NCBI RefSeq assembly: GCF_000020585.3
Contig: NC_011138.3
Location: forward strand, 3,989,683 to 4,053,682
Length of the DNA: 64,000 bases
Direction: 5' to 3'
Source of the DNA: Alteromonas mediterranea DE
Lineage (GTDB): Bacteria; Pseudomonadota; Gammaproteobacteria; Enterobacterales; Alteromonadaceae
How positions within the stretch are numbered: position 1 is the stretch's first letter; every line of letters starts with the position of its first letter. Below are positions 27,366-36,462 of this stretch, piece by piece. Below the pieces are notes generated by a model. That model saw nothing but the letters and a program-made list of their open reading frames with translations. It ran no database searches and had not been told where the DNA came from. A program made the position numbers and the translations under genes.

Positions 27366-28346
27366 TTACTTGGGCTCTATATCTCTTACGTGACGCTGCA
27401 CCGAGATAAGCGAGCCCAAGAGGCCAAGAAGTACAGACAACCCCAGCATGGCCAGTAAGGCGGTACCGGTTAAGCCTGTAATATTGAAGTCTTTCTGATA
27501 CATAGCCGCAAACGTCGTTATACTGCTGTCCATCCACCATAAAATGATAATCACCGCAAACCACGCCATTAACCCGCCAAGTAGCCCATACCAGAAGCCT
27601 GTGTATAGGAAAGGGCGATGAATAAATGCATCGGTCGCACCAACGAGCTTCATAACAACAATTTCGTCATATTTATTGAGTATATTTAGGCGAATGGTGT
27701 TGCCGATAATAAGCACAACGGCAATAAATAAGAGCAAGCCAATTAAGGTTACTAAGTCTCTTGCTATATCGATAACGGCGTACAAGCGCTCCAGCCATTC
27801 TATATCCAATTTTCCTATGTCCACTTCCCGCTGTTGACGAAGTTTATCTAGTAAGGCTTGTGCTGCTGTCGGCGATGCATGCTTTAATGACGGTGTTACT
27901 AATACTACATCAGGTAGCGGATTTTTCTCTAAGTAGGCAATCGCATCACCTAAACCGGATAGATGCTGAAACTCTTTTAGCGCATCATCGGCAGGAATGT
28001 AAACCACGCTATCGATTTCAGACCAGGTGTTTAGCCTTGCCACCAACTGTTGCGAGCTTGCGGCATTAATAGTGGGTTTTAGAAATAGAGAAATCTCGGA
28101 GGCTTGATCCCAGCCTGCGGTAATCTTTTCCGTATTTTTTACCATAATATAAAGGGTACTCGGTAAAGTAATACTTAAACCCAATACACCAATAGTCATC
28201 AGTGAAGCGACCGGCTGACGCCACAACTCCCCTAAACTAGAGAGCGCTTGACGCACATGACTTACGAAGAACATAACAATAGATTGAACAACACCCACTT
28301 TGGCGGCAGTCGCCCCATGTGCACGGCCTTTAAACAAAATGCTCAT
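27366..28346 (-). CDS. ftsX: FtsX, cell-division ABC-type membrane subunit
   Basis: Works with FtsE to control septal peptidoglycan hydrolases through periplasmic EnvC-type activators. It is 326 residues from the ATG at 28346, which overlaps the ftsE stop as ATGA and has AAGGAG upstream; the in-frame TTG at 28352 is less likely. Four membrane helices are visible: one near 45-68 (ASLMTIGVLGLSITLPSTLYIMV), then three in the C-terminal half (TLIGLLLFIAVVLII, WYGLLGGLMAWFAVIIILW, LLAMLGLSVLLGLLGSLI). A periplasmic loop lies between helices 1 and 2. Confidence 0.96.
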   Translation of the reverse strand: MSILFKGRAHGATAAKVGVVQSIVMFFVSHVRQALSSLGELWRQPVASLMTIGVLGLSITLPSTLYIMVKNTEKITAGWDQASEISLFLKPTINAASSQQLVARLNTWSEIDSVVYIPADDALKEFQHLSGLGDAIAYLEKNPLPDVVLVTPSLKHASPTAAQALLDKLRQQREVDIGKLDIEWLERLYAVIDIARDLVTLIGLLLFIAVVLIIGNTIRLNILNKYDEIVVMKLVGATDAFIHRPFLYTGFWYGLLGGLMAWFAVIIILWWMDSSITTFAAMYQKDFNITGLTGTALLAMLGLSVLLGLLGSLISVQRHVRDIEPK

Positions 28347-29056
28347 GACCAATCTCCTTTAGCACTTCCAGCACTTTCATTTGAAAGATCATCGGTTAAG
28401 CCATCGGTAATCATTTGTCCATTTTTAAGGGTTAGCGTGCGATATCGCATGCGAGCAATAAGCCCTAAATCGTGGGTTGCAATTAAGACTGATACGCCTG
28501 CCTGATTGAAGTCTTCAAAAAGGCGAATAATCTCCATGGATAGTTTGGGGTCTAGGTTACCTGTGGGCTCATCGGCTAAAAGCAGAGGCGGCTTGTTGAC
28601 CACGGCACGTGCTATCCCCACCCGCTGTTGCTCACCGCCCGATAGCGTAATAGGCAAACAGCGCGCTTTATCTCTAAGGCCCACCATTTCGAGAGCGGCT
28701 TCCACGCGCTTGCGAATTTCTTTGTGGGTATAACCTTCAATAACCAGAGGGAGTGCCACATTGTCAAAAACCGACTTATCCATCAAAAGCTGATGGCTTT
28801 GAAAAATCATGCCGATATCTCGTCGAATATAGGCAATGTCTCGGCGGGTAATAGTATTGAGATCGTGACCGTTAATCAGAACGCGACCAACTGTGGGTCG
28901 CTCCATAAGGCTGATAAGTTTGAGAAGGGTACTTTTTCCTGCCCCAGAGTGCCCTGTTAAAAAGGCCATTTCCCCTGGCGCAATGTGAAAGTTCACTTTA
29001 CTAAGCGCGCGCTGACCGCCCGGATAGGTTTTGCTTACCTGCTCAAACTTTATCAT
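28343..29056 (-). CDS. ftsE: FtsE, cell-division ATP-binding protein
   Basis: ATPase partner of FtsX at the division septum. It has 237 residues. Walker [10 protein letters not shown] is near 36-44, the Q-loop at MIFQSHQLL, signature [14 protein letters not shown] near 137-150, Walker [13 protein letters not shown] near 157-168. It opens [14 protein letters not shown], the usual form. Encoded between ftsY (26 bases upstream) and ftsX (overlapping), the standard ftsYEX operon. Confidence 0.97.
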   Translation of the reverse strand: MIKFEQVSKTYPGGQRALSKVNFHIAPGEMAFLTGHSGAGKSTLLKLISLMERPTVGRVLINGHDLNTITRRDIAYIRRDIGMIFQSHQLLMDKSVFDNVALPLVIEGYTHKEIRKRVEAALEMVGLRDKARCLPITLSGGEQQRVGIARAVVNKPPLLLADEPTGNLDPKLSMEIIRLFEDFNQAGVSVLIATHDLGLIARMRYRTLTLKNGQMITDGLTDDLSNESAGSAKGDWS

Positions 29057-29082
29057 TCTTGTTCCCTACCGCTTCGCTGGTT

Positions 29083-30708
29083 TTAGCTTTCAGGTGCTTC
29101 CATTTCGCTAAACAATGCATCGATAAATTCTTGCCCGTCGAACTGGCGCAAATCGTCGATGCTCTCACCTACACCAATATACCTTATAGGAATTTTGAAC
29201 TTATCGGCAATAGAGAATATAACACCACCTTTCGCTGTACCATCTAACTTAGTAAGCGTAATGCCCGTTAGGCCTACTGCCTCGTTGAATAACTTGGCTT
29301 GGCTCACTGCGTTTTGGCCGGTTCCGGCGTCTAACGTTAGCATCACTTCGTGGGGCGCATTTGGATTAATCTTCTTCATTACGCGAACCACTTTCTTAAG
29401 CTCTTCCATCAAGTTGTTTTTGTTCTGTAAGCGCCCGGCAGTATCAGCAATTAAGATATCGGTTCCACGAGACTTCGCGGCTTCTAGGGCATCGTAAAGT
29501 ACCGACGCACTATCTGCCCCCGTATGCTGCGCGATAACCGGAATATCGTTGCGTTCTCCCCATACCTGAAGCTGCTCTACAGCTGCGGCTCTGAACGTAT
29601 CACCTGCAGCAAGCATCACTTTTTTGCCCTGCTGCTGAAACTGCTTAGCCAGCTTACCAATAGTCGTAGTTTTACCTACGCCATTGACGCCCACCATTAA
29701 GATAACAAACGGCCCCTCGCTTGCGTCATGCGCCTGCATAACATCAGACAATGGCTGGTTAACTTCCGACAGCATTCCAGACATTCGTTGCTTTAAAATT
29801 TCAAGCAGCGCTTCAGCGTCTTTAAGATCTTTGCGCGACGCGCTGTCGGTAAGATGAGTAATGATCTTCTGCGTAGTATCCATCCCCACATCTGCAACTA
29901 AAAGCTGAGTTTCTAGGTCTTCGTAAAGCTCATCATCGATAGCCTTGCCCTTGAAAAGACTTACTATGCCGCTACCTAAATTTTCCTTAGTACGCGATAA
30001 GCTTTCTCTTAACCGTGCAAAAAGCGATTTCTTCTCTTTAGGTTTGTCTTGGACTTGAGTCTGGGCGTCTGCCTCGGCCTTAGCGCGAGCTTCCGCTTCT
30101 TCTTCGGCTTTAGCCTTGGCTTCGGCTTCAGCTTTTAAGCGAGCCTCTTCTTCTGCTTGCGCTTTCGCCTGTGCTTCAGCCTCTGCCTTTAAGCGAGCTT
30201 CTTCTTCCGCTTGGGCTTTCGCCTGTGCTTCAGCCTCTGCCTTAGCGCGAGCCTCTTCTTCCGCTTGGGCTTTCGCCTGTGCTTCAGCCTCTGCTTTTAA
30301 GCGAGCTTCTTCTTCCGCTTGCGCTTTCGCCTGCGCTTCAGCCTCTGCCTTTAAGCGAGCTTCTTCTTCCGCTTGCGCTTTCGCCTGGGCGTCTGCCTCT
30401 GCCTTTAAGCGAGCCTCTTCTTCTGCTTGCGCTTTCGCCTGTGCTTCAGCCTCTGCCTTTAAGCGAGCTTCTTCTTCCGCTTGCGCTTGCGCTTTCGCCT
30501 GTGCTTCAGCCTCTGCTTTTAAGCGAGCTTCTTCTTCCGCTTGCGCTTTCGCCTGCGCTTCAGCCTCGGCCTTAGCGCGAGCCTCTGCTTCTTCTTGGGC
30601 TTTAGCCTTTGCTTCGGCTTCAGCTTTTAAGCGCGCCTCTTCTTCGGCTTGCGCTTTTTGTTTCTCTGCTTTTTTGTTCTTACTGAACCAGCCAAAAAGT
30701 TTCGACAT
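29083..30708 (-). CDS. ftsY: FtsY, signal-recognition-particle receptor with a long repetitive N-domain
   Basis: GTPase that docks SRP-ribosome complexes at the membrane. The C-terminal NG part begins near residue 228 (KSLFARLRESLSRTKENLGSG). It holds G1 GVNGVGKTT, DTFRAAAVEQL, G3 DTAGR and TKLDGTAKGG, all intact. The membrane-targeting N-terminus starts MSKLFGWFSKNKK. Between them residues ~21-216 form about nine copies of an 18-residue Ala/Glu/Lys/Arg/Gln unit (AEEEARLKAEAEAQAKAQ) with two shorter variants, expected to make a long charged helix. E. coli FtsY has an acidic A domain here, but not such regular repeats. First gene of the ftsYEX operon; divergent from rsmD. Confidence 0.97.
   Translation of the reverse strand: MSKLFGWFSKNKKAEKQKAQAEEEARLKAEAEAKAKAQEEAEARAKAEAEAQAKAQAEEEARLKAEAEAQAKAQAQAEEEARLKAEAEAQAKAQAEEEARLKAEADAQAKAQAEEEARLKAEAEAQAKAQAEEEARLKAEAEAQAKAQAEEEARAKAEAEAQAKAQAEEEARLKAEAEAQAKAQAEEEARLKAEAEAKAKAEEEAEARAKAEADAQTQVQDKPKEKKSLFARLRESLSRTKENLGSGIVSLFKGKAIDDELYEDLETQLLVADVGMDTTQKIITHLTDSASRKDLKDAEALLEILKQRMSGMLSEVNQPLSDVMQAHDASEGPFVILMVGVNGVGKTTTIGKLAKQFQQQGKKVMLAAGDTFRAAAVEQLQVWGERNDIPVIAQHTGADSASVLYDALEAAKSRGTDILIADTAGRLQNKNNLMEELKKVVRVMKKINPNAPHEVMLTLDAGTGQNAVSQAKLFNEAVGLTGITLTKLDGTAKGGVIFSIADKFKIPIRYIGVGESIDDLRQFDGQEFIDALFSEMEAPES
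30061..30648 (-). repeat. 54-bp tandem repeats within ftsY
   Basis: About nine near-identical in-frame 54-base units (18 codons) encode the Ala/Glu/Lys-rich segment of FtsY. The high DNA identity between units, beyond the protein identity, points to recent slippage or unequal exchange. Copy number may vary between strains. The complementary strand gives an Ala/Ser-rich open frame that is an artefact. Confidence 0.9.
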
Positions 30709-30774
30709 AGTTAGGACAAATCCTTATAAATTCTTTGCAAATTCGGCTACACTTGCCGCCTATTGTATGAACGC

Positions 30775-31446
30775 ATGATACCATTGTCAGCCACTATGAA
30801 GCGAGTTTCTCGCCCTACTCGGGCAACATCTTCTGCAAAAAAACGTCATTCTTCTAAAAATGCCAGAGCCCACAGTGCAAATAGCAGCGGGCAAATCCGA
30901 ATTATTGGTGGACAATGGCGAGGTAGAAAGCTACCTGTGCTTAATGCAGAAGGTTTAAGGCCCACAACCGACAGAAATAAAGAGACGCTGTTTAACTGGT
31001 TGATGCCGTACGTAAATAACGCCCGTTGCCTTGATGTTTTTGCTGGTTCTGGCGGTTTAGGCTTAGAGGCACTATCGCGCTATGCTTCACACTGCGACTT
31101 TATCGAACTCGATAAGCAGGCCGCTACTCAATTGAAAAGTAATCTCACCTTAGTTAATGCCAGTAATACCGCGGCAACAGGGGTGCATCAAGGTGATGCT
31201 TTGAATATATTAAAGGGTATCAGTGACGCGCCTTACGATATTATCTTTGTAGATCCGCCCTTCGCAAAAGGATTAGTCGCTCCCACGCTAGCAGCTATCG
31301 TCGATAATAACCTAGTACAAAGCGGCAGTGTTATTTACCTAGAGCACGAAAGCGCTCTCGTTACCCCATTGCTGCCCGCCCACTGGAACATTATTAAAGA
31401 TAAGCAAACCAGCGCGCTACGCTATATGCTTATAGAAGTGAATTAG
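30775..31446 (+). CDS. rsmD: RsmD, 16S rRNA m2G966 methyltransferase
   Basis: SAM-dependent enzyme that methylates G966 of 16S rRNA. The conserved part starts at IRIIGGQWRGRKLPVL and includes LRPTTDRNKETLFNWL, the SAM site LDVFAGSGGLGLEALSR and the catalytic VDPPF motif (DIIFVDPPFAKG). A basic Ser/Arg/Lys-rich N-terminal extension of ~40 residues precedes it. The start is uncertain: ATG at 30775 or 30796; neither has a clear ribosome site. Divergent from ftsY as in other gammaproteobacteria. Confidence 0.93.
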   Translation: MIPLSATMKRVSRPTRATSSAKKRHSSKNARAHSANSSGQIRIIGGQWRGRKLPVLNAEGLRPTTDRNKETLFNWLMPYVNNARCLDVFAGSGGLGLEALSRYASHCDFIELDKQAATQLKSNLTLVNASNTAATGVHQGDALNILKGISDAPYDIIFVDPPFAKGLVAPTLAAIVDNNLVQSGSVIYLEHESALVTPLLPAHWNIIKDKQTSALRYMLIEVN

Positions 31447-31534
31447 GCCGCAACCGTTTATCTGTTACGCGGCGTAATTAAGGTGAAACTCAACGCTTTC
31501 TTGTAAAGGGTGGGGCTTGCCTACATCCCTCGAA

Positions 31535-32113
31535 TTAAAGTTCTAGGCCGATATTAGAAATGCCCGCCTCAAGCGCCAGCGCTTTCATTTCATCTGCCGC
31601 TTTCGCTGGATACTTGGCTTGCTCTACGTAATCGAGCAATTCGTTTTGCACCTCGACTTCAAATTCCATGAGCGGGTGAACTTTAACGCTCTCGTCGTCG
31701 GCTTCTTCTGTGGCAAGTAAGTAGGCCTCTACACTACCCTGAGACAACTTACTAATTACGACGGCACCTTGAGGATCATCCCCCGCCATCAAGTTGAGTA
31801 ACCCAGCTAACCCAATTGCAGCGTCGATGGCTGGATACACGCCATAATTATCAAATTCACTGGTATCTGGTGTTGCCACCTCTACCTTCTCAAGCTGCAC
31901 TGCGATATTGGATTTACTTTTAGGCGACTTCAGGGTCTCCCAAACTAAATTTAAGCAATTGCGCAGCGCACTTGCATCACCACTTTCGGTTAAGTCACAA
32001 AAAAGGGTGTAGTTAGGCAGCATTCGCTCAAGCAATGCAGCACCAAATGCAACGGCTTTCCAGCCTTCCAGGGCGCGTACTCGCCCAAATGTGTTTAGTT
32101 TTTGCTTTGCCAT
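31535..32113 (-). CDS. YjaG family protein (DUF416)
   Basis: A 192-residue soluble protein recognised as the YjaG/DUF416 family from its helical composition and stretches such as WKAVAFGAALLERMLPNY, YGVYPAIDAAIGLAGLLNLM and HPLMEFEVEVQNELLDYVE. Function unknown. The start follows the yhgN stop directly (one base apart), so the two leftward genes form an operon. Confidence 0.83.
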   Translation of the reverse strand: MAKQKLNTFGRVRALEGWKAVAFGAALLERMLPNYTLFCDLTESGDASALRNCLNLVWETLKSPKSKSNIAVQLEKVEVATPDTSEFDNYGVYPAIDAAIGLAGLLNLMAGDDPQGAVVISKLSQGSVEAYLLATEEADDESVKVHPLMEFEVEVQNELLDYVEQAKYPAKAADEMKALALEAGISNIGLEL

Positions 32114-32716
32114 TTACAGTGCTCCAGTGGCATGCATGAAATATGAAGTAACGCCATCAAGCAGCATTTGAATAGCGATCATAACAAGGATCATACCCAT
32201 TAATCGCTCCATAGCAACTAGACCTCGCTCCCCTAAAATTTTATGAAATACATTTGAAAATAAAAGGATAACAGCGCTTATCGACCACGAAGCGGCAAGC
32301 GCTATCGACCAATCAACCATTCTATCTGGTGCCTGATTCGCAAGCAGAATCAGCGCCGCTAATGTGGACGGCCCAGCAATCATAGGAATAGCGAGAGGTA
32401 CCAGAAACGGCTCTTCACCTACCGCCAATCCGCTGGGGTTACCGGTTGAAGGAAATATCATTTTAAGTGCGATAAGAAACAAAATAATACCGCCTGCTAT
32501 GCTGACGGTTTCCTGCTCAACGTTCAAAAAATTAAGCACAGATTGCCCGCTGAATAAAAATAGAAATAAGATACCTAGGGCAAACAGTAACTCGCGAATA
32601 AGAATAAATTGGCGTCGCTTTGGCTCAATCGATTTAAGCACCGACATGAATACAGGCAAGTTACCGAGCGGGTCCATGATCAAAAAGAGCATGATGGCAG
32701 CAGACCAGGTATCCAT
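32114..32716 (-). CDS. yhgN: MarC/YhgN-family membrane protein
   Basis: A 200-residue inner-membrane protein with six helices, e.g. AAIMLFLIMDPLGNLPVFM (with the family signature MDPLGNLP), [50 protein letters not shown] and LMGMILVMIAIQMLLDGV. The IPMIAGP motif in the middle is typical. MarC proteins are often called antibiotic-resistance related, but no transport activity is established. First gene of a two-gene operon. Confidence 0.9.
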   Translation of the reverse strand: MDTWSAAIMLFLIMDPLGNLPVFMSVLKSIEPKRRQFILIRELLFALGILFLFLFSGQSVLNFLNVEQETVSIAGGIILFLIALKMIFPSTGNPSGLAVGEEPFLVPLAIPMIAGPSTLAALILLANQAPDRMVDWSIALAASWSISAVILLFSNVFHKILGERGLVAMERLMGMILVMIAIQMLLDGVTSYFMHATGAL

Positions 32717-33171
32717 TTTTAACTATCTCCGGTGTAAGCGTTTGATTGCATAGGCCAACGAGTATAACCCAAGATTGGCTGTGATGGCGCGCAATGGTAA
32801 ACCAAGCAGCCTAAGTTAAAAACACCTTTTCCTATCAATAGCCTCTTTTACTTAACTTTATATTTAACGTTCTGCCTTTCCTTCATGCTTTACTTGTAAA
32901 AAATGCTCGAAAATTAGTAAAAATGCGCTTAACTTGAACCTAGGGATATTATAAGCGACGAAATATGTTAAGTATTTTCATTTTAAACACAGCATTAGCA
33001 TATTTACCCTAAAGGTGTAATTGAAGGTTTAGGCAAATTATCTGTTTCAGCATTTTACACCGTTTAGCTAATGTTCTATCGAATGGGCTTTTGATGTAAT
33101 AGCGCTCATTAGCCCTTTTTTATAGGGCGTATAAACCAAAATAATAACAATCTAAATTAGGAAACTATGCA
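32717..33171. other. 455-bp gap before the small HTH gene, with an orphan rightward terminator
   Basis: Very AT-rich. It ends with a terminator-like hairpin at 33085-33121 in rightward orientation, although no rightward gene lies upstream in the gap. A short untranslated RNA ending there, or an attenuator for the HTH gene, would explain it. No convincing ORF was seen. Confidence 0.5.
33085..33121 (+). terminator. orphan terminator or attenuator upstream of the HTH gene
   Basis: GGGCT (33085-33089) and AGCCC (33111-33115) pair across a 21-base loop and are followed by T6. The stem is short and the loop long, so strength is uncertain. It lies 51 bases before the HTH start codon. Confidence 0.5.
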
Positions 33172-33354
33172 ATGAGTTTGATGACAGTAAAAGAAGTGGC
33201 AGCATACCTTGGCGTGCAAGAGGTGCGTGTAGAGCGCCTTGAACGCGAGAGCTTGTTAGTATCTAAAGATAAGGATACTGATGGAAACCCACTTTTTGAT
33301 AGTGGTGATGTAGAGCGCTACAAACAACTTGCAGAGCGCCTTGGTGGTATTTAA
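33172..33354 (+). CDS. small helix-turn-helix (excisionase/MerR-like) protein
   Basis: A 60-residue protein made almost wholly of a winged-helix DNA-binding fold: MSLMTVKEVAAYLGVQEVRVERLERESLL for the HTH, then a wing (DTDGNPLFDSGDVERYKQL). It resembles the HTH_17/excisionase class but has no integrase or phage gene nearby. GAAAC precedes the ATG weakly. A good terminator follows directly, so it is an independent transcript. Target unknown. Confidence 0.8.
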   Translation: MSLMTVKEVAAYLGVQEVRVERLERESLLVSKDKDTDGNPLFDSGDVERYKQLAERLGGI

Positions 33355-33363
33355 GTAGATGAG

Positions 33364-33394
33364 AAAAGCGCGAGTTTTTACCCGCCGCGCTTTT
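33364..33394. terminator. terminator of the small HTH gene
   Basis: AAAAGCGCG (33364-33372) is the reverse complement of CGCGCTTTT (33386-33394). Loop 13 bases; the T run is part of the stem. It could also serve the leftward pepB transcript. Confidence 0.75.
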
Positions 33395-33483
33395 CAACCG
33401 TTACGTTTTTCGCCTTTAGTAGGTAAGCGTGCCATATCAATGTGCACGCTGCCCAAACTTAAGCGTTGAGTTTAAAAGTACGC

Positions 33484-34767
33484 TTAGGCGGTATAGTTAT
33501 TAAGCATTCGCGCAATTGAACGAATACCCTTTGCCGTTGCGCCTACCGGCATTTCAGATGTTGCGCCGCCGTGATAGGCCGCCGCTAAATCTAGATGCAC
33601 CCAGCCTTCTGGTTTTACAAAGCGTGACAAGAAACCAGCAGCGTTAGAAGCACCGCCGCCGCCGCCACCTTTCATGGGACGACTGTTCGCGGTATCTGCG
33701 AATGCTGATGGACAGCGCTCTGCATGGAAGTCTTCAAGCGGAAGTGGCCAAAAACGCTCGTTTTCTTCTTTTGCCGCTTTTAGCATTTGCTCGCGGGCAT
33801 TGTCATCTAGTGAGAATACACCGTGATAGTCAGAACCAAGCGCGACTACCGCAGCACCAGTTAGTGTGGCAGCATCAATAATTAATGGTGCGCCAGTTTC
33901 TGTCGCTGCCATCAGGCCATCTGCAAGTACCAAACGACCTTCAGCATCTGTGTTCACCACTTCTACCGTTACGCCATTTTTATAGGTAAGTACGTCACCT
34001 AATTTATAAGCGTGACCGCTAATGAGGTTTTCAGCACAACATAGAATTAGCTGAATACGCTTTTCACTGCCTTGGGTAATAGCTAGACCTAGTGCGCCGG
34101 TTACCGTCGCGGCCCCGCCCATATCGCACTTCATATCTAGCATACCTTCACTCGATTTGATGCTATAGCCGCCGCTATCAAAGGTAATGCCTTTACCAAC
34201 GAGTACTGCATCTATCGGAGCTTCTGCATTACCTGTTGGGTTGTAGTCTAGAACAAGCATTGCGGGCGGACGCTTACTGCCACGACCCACGTTATAAATG
34301 CCAATCCAGCCTTGCTCTTTAAGCTCTTCCCCAACCGTCATCGAATATGAAACCTTGTCACCACCTAACGACTTAAGCCACTGGGCTGCACGTGTTGCTA
34401 AGGTGACGGGGCTTAAATCTTCAGGCGTATCGTTAACTAGCTGACGGGTGAAAAGTAGTGCTGCATATTCTTGCTCAAGTGCAGCTTTGTCTTGGGTTTC
34501 TGCCCAGTTAATTGATGCCGGCTTACGTGCGCGGGTAAAGCTAAGTGCAAAGACCCACTGCTGCTCTTTATGCCAGTCACCGCTTAATGACACGGCAGGC
34601 AATACTAAGCCGTCTAGCTTTCGTGCCGCTTGTTGAATTAGACGCTCGTTTAGCTTGTCATCAGGTAAGTGAATTACAGCACCTGACTCGTTAAAAGAAA
34701 GTTTTGCACTTTCGCCCCATACAGCTTCTGCGCTGTTTTTCGAAAGGCTAACGGTAAATTCTGCCAT
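33484..34767 (-). CDS. pepB: aminopeptidase PepB (leucyl aminopeptidase family M17)
   Basis: Cytoplasmic metallo-aminopeptidase. Its 427 residues equal the length of E. coli PepB and are shorter than PepA. The two-metal site is intact: VGKGITFDSGGYSIK near 190-204 (Lys and Asp ligands), DMKCDMGGAATVTGAL and the signature NTDAEGRLVLADGL near 272-285. A glycine-rich stretch (KGGGGGGASNAAG) replaces the usual loop before the C-terminus. The stretches GKGITFDSGGYSIK and LCCAENLISG match PepB better than PepA. It is monocistronic. Confidence 0.93.
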   Translation of the reverse strand: MAEFTVSLSKNSAEAVWGESAKLSFNESGAVIHLPDDKLNERLIQQAARKLDGLVLPAVSLSGDWHKEQQWVFALSFTRARKPASINWAETQDKAALEQEYAALLFTRQLVNDTPEDLSPVTLATRAAQWLKSLGGDKVSYSMTVGEELKEQGWIGIYNVGRGSKRPPAMLVLDYNPTGNAEAPIDAVLVGKGITFDSGGYSIKSSEGMLDMKCDMGGAATVTGALGLAITQGSEKRIQLILCCAENLISGHAYKLGDVLTYKNGVTVEVVNTDAEGRLVLADGLMAATETGAPLIIDAATLTGAAVVALGSDYHGVFSLDDNAREQMLKAAKEENERFWPLPLEDFHAERCPSAFADTANSRPMKGGGGGGASNAAGFLSRFVKPEGWVHLDLAAAYHGGATSEMPVGATAKGIRSIARMLNNYTA

Positions 34768-35000
34768 TGGATTTTATTCCTTATACATCGTTGTGTTGCT
34801 GGAAAGCGCGTATTGCGCTTGCACAAATCTTTGTTATGCTTTGCCGCCATATTCTAGGTTTTTACCCCATTTGCCACCTTAACCTTACTGCACTTAGAAG
34901 TAAGTAAGGTATTAGCACTAAACGCCTTACCATCGAGGCATTGGCTTAGCAGCGATGGCATAAAACAAGGCCTAACATTCTCTAATTAAAAAGGCGACAC

Positions 35001-35717
35001 ATGAAGTTTTCACCTTCTTTACTACGCGGTACGCTTATAAAAAGGTACAAGCGTTTTTTTGCTGACGTCGAACTTGAAGACGGTACTATTGTTACCGCTC
35101 ATTGCCCTAATACTGGTGCTATGAGTGGCTGCGCTGAGCCTGGCTATACGGTGTTTCTTAGCGAGTCGACTAACCCTAAACGAAAGCTTAAATACACATG
35201 GGAACTCGCGCAAACTTTTGACGGCCATTTCATCGGCATTAATACGCACAATGCTAATAAGTTGGTGGCGGAAGCACTCGATAACAAGGTACTGAAGGAA
35301 TTTTCTGATATAACACGGTGGAAAGCAGAAGTAACACCACCGACAGCGAATAGTCGCTTCGACTTTGCGCTTGAGCGCGAAAATACTCAACACCAAGGTA
35401 TAATCGAGTATATGGAAGTTAAATCCGTCACCTTAGCGGAAAACTCGAAAGGCTTTTTTCCCGATGCGGTAACCCAGCGCGGCGCGAAACATTGTTTAGA
35501 GCTTGCTCGTCTTGCTGAAAGTGGTATAAAGACCAGCCTATTGTTTTGCGTTCAGCATACAGCAATAGAAAGTGTTCAAGTTGCTGAGTACATTGATCCA
35601 ACTTACGCTGAAAGCGTAAAGAAAGCCGCTGACGCAGGCGTATCCTTACTTGCCGCAAGCTGCATAATAGACGAACAAAAAATCCTATTAAATCAAACAC
35701 TCCCTTTAATTTTGTAA
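35001..35717 (+). CDS. sfsA: SfsA, sugar fermentation stimulation protein
   Basis: A 238-residue protein of the SfsA family (OB-like N-terminal and nuclease-like C-terminal domains). Typical stretches: LIKRYKRFFADVELEDGTIVTAHCPNTGAMSGC, the central YMEVKSVTLAENSKGFFPDAVTQRGAKH, and LLFCVQHTAI. E. coli SfsA is reported to bind DNA and affect maltose metabolism; the molecular role is unsettled. It precedes dksA, the usual gene order. Confidence 0.95.
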   Translation: MKFSPSLLRGTLIKRYKRFFADVELEDGTIVTAHCPNTGAMSGCAEPGYTVFLSESTNPKRKLKYTWELAQTFDGHFIGINTHNANKLVAEALDNKVLKEFSDITRWKAEVTPPTANSRFDFALERENTQHQGIIEYMEVKSVTLAENSKGFFPDAVTQRGAKHCLELARLAESGIKTSLLFCVQHTAIESVQVAEYIDPTYAESVKKAADAGVSLLAASCIIDEQKILLNQTLPLIL

Positions 35718-35937
35718 AAAATAGGTTGATTTTTTTCATTTCGCCTTCATATTTGCGCCTTGTTTTAGTGGGAGAACGCACTAATGCGTTTGCTGGTAGC
35801 CAGCTGGCTAAATGAAGAAAAGACACACCAGCATAATAATTACATAGACACGATTGATTGCCTGAAGTTGTCGAGTCTGATATAGATATCGGTCCAATCA
35901 GGACAAGATGGATGTCGTAGTGTAGGAGATGTGGCAC

Positions 35938-36387
35938 ATGCCAACAGGAAAAGAAACAAAATCCCTAGGACTATTAGCGCTGGCAGGTTTACAGCCATAC
36001 GAGCCTAAAGCTGACGAAGAATACATGGGCGAGCCCCAGTTAGAACACTTCCGTCTATTGCTTAAAGCTTGGCGCAACCAGCTTCGCGAAGAAGTTGATC
36101 GCACGGTAACGCACATGAAGGATGAAGCGGCAAACTTCCCTGACCCTGTAGACCGTGCAGCTCAAGAGGAAGAGTTTAGCCTTGAGTTACGTACACGAGA
36201 CCGTGAACGTAAGCTAATAAAGAAAATTGAAAAAACGCTTAAGCGAATTGAAGAAGACGATTTCGGCTTTTGCGATTCGTGCGGTATCGAAATTGGTATT
36301 CGCCGCTTAGAAGCGCGTCCTACAGCTGACCTATGTATCGACTGTAAGACTATGGCTGAAATCAAAGAAAAGCAGCTCCAAGGTTAA
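35938..36387 (+). CDS. dksA: DksA, RNA polymerase-binding transcription factor
   Basis: Works with ppGpp at RNA polymerase to adjust rRNA and amino-acid promoters. It is 149 residues from the ATG at 35938, chosen because it gives the standard MPTGK start and has AGGAG nine bases upstream; an in-frame ATG at 35929 is too close to that site. The coiled-coil tip motif D-x-x-D-x-A is present (DPVDRA). The zinc finger has four cysteines (FCDSCG, LCIDCK), so it is the classical zinc form. A strong terminator follows, though gluQ starts soon after. Confidence 0.97.
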   Translation: MPTGKETKSLGLLALAGLQPYEPKADEEYMGEPQLEHFRLLLKAWRNQLREEVDRTVTHMKDEAANFPDPVDRAAQEEEFSLELRTRDRERKLIKKIEKTLKRIEEDDFGFCDSCGIEIGIRRLEARPTADLCIDCKTMAEIKEKQLQG

Positions 36388-36417
36388 GTTACTAACCCAG
36401 AGTATGTTAATTCAGAA

Positions 36418-36446
36418 AGCCTCATCCCACAAAGATGAGGCTTTTT
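36418..36446 (+). terminator. rho-independent terminator of dksA
   Basis: AGCCTCATC (36418-36426) and GATGAGGCT (36434-36442) form a perfect 9-bp stem around CCACAAA, with AAA before and T5 after. gluQ begins 17 bases beyond, so part of its expression may come from readthrough. Confidence 0.93.
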
Positions 36447-36462
36447 ATTAACTCCCTTTATT

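Noticed and set aside
30116-30778. Long rightward Ala/Ser-rich frame antisense to ftsY
   Set aside because: It is the complement of the repetitive Ala/Glu codons of ftsY; composition is artefactual and it also overlaps the divergent promoter region.
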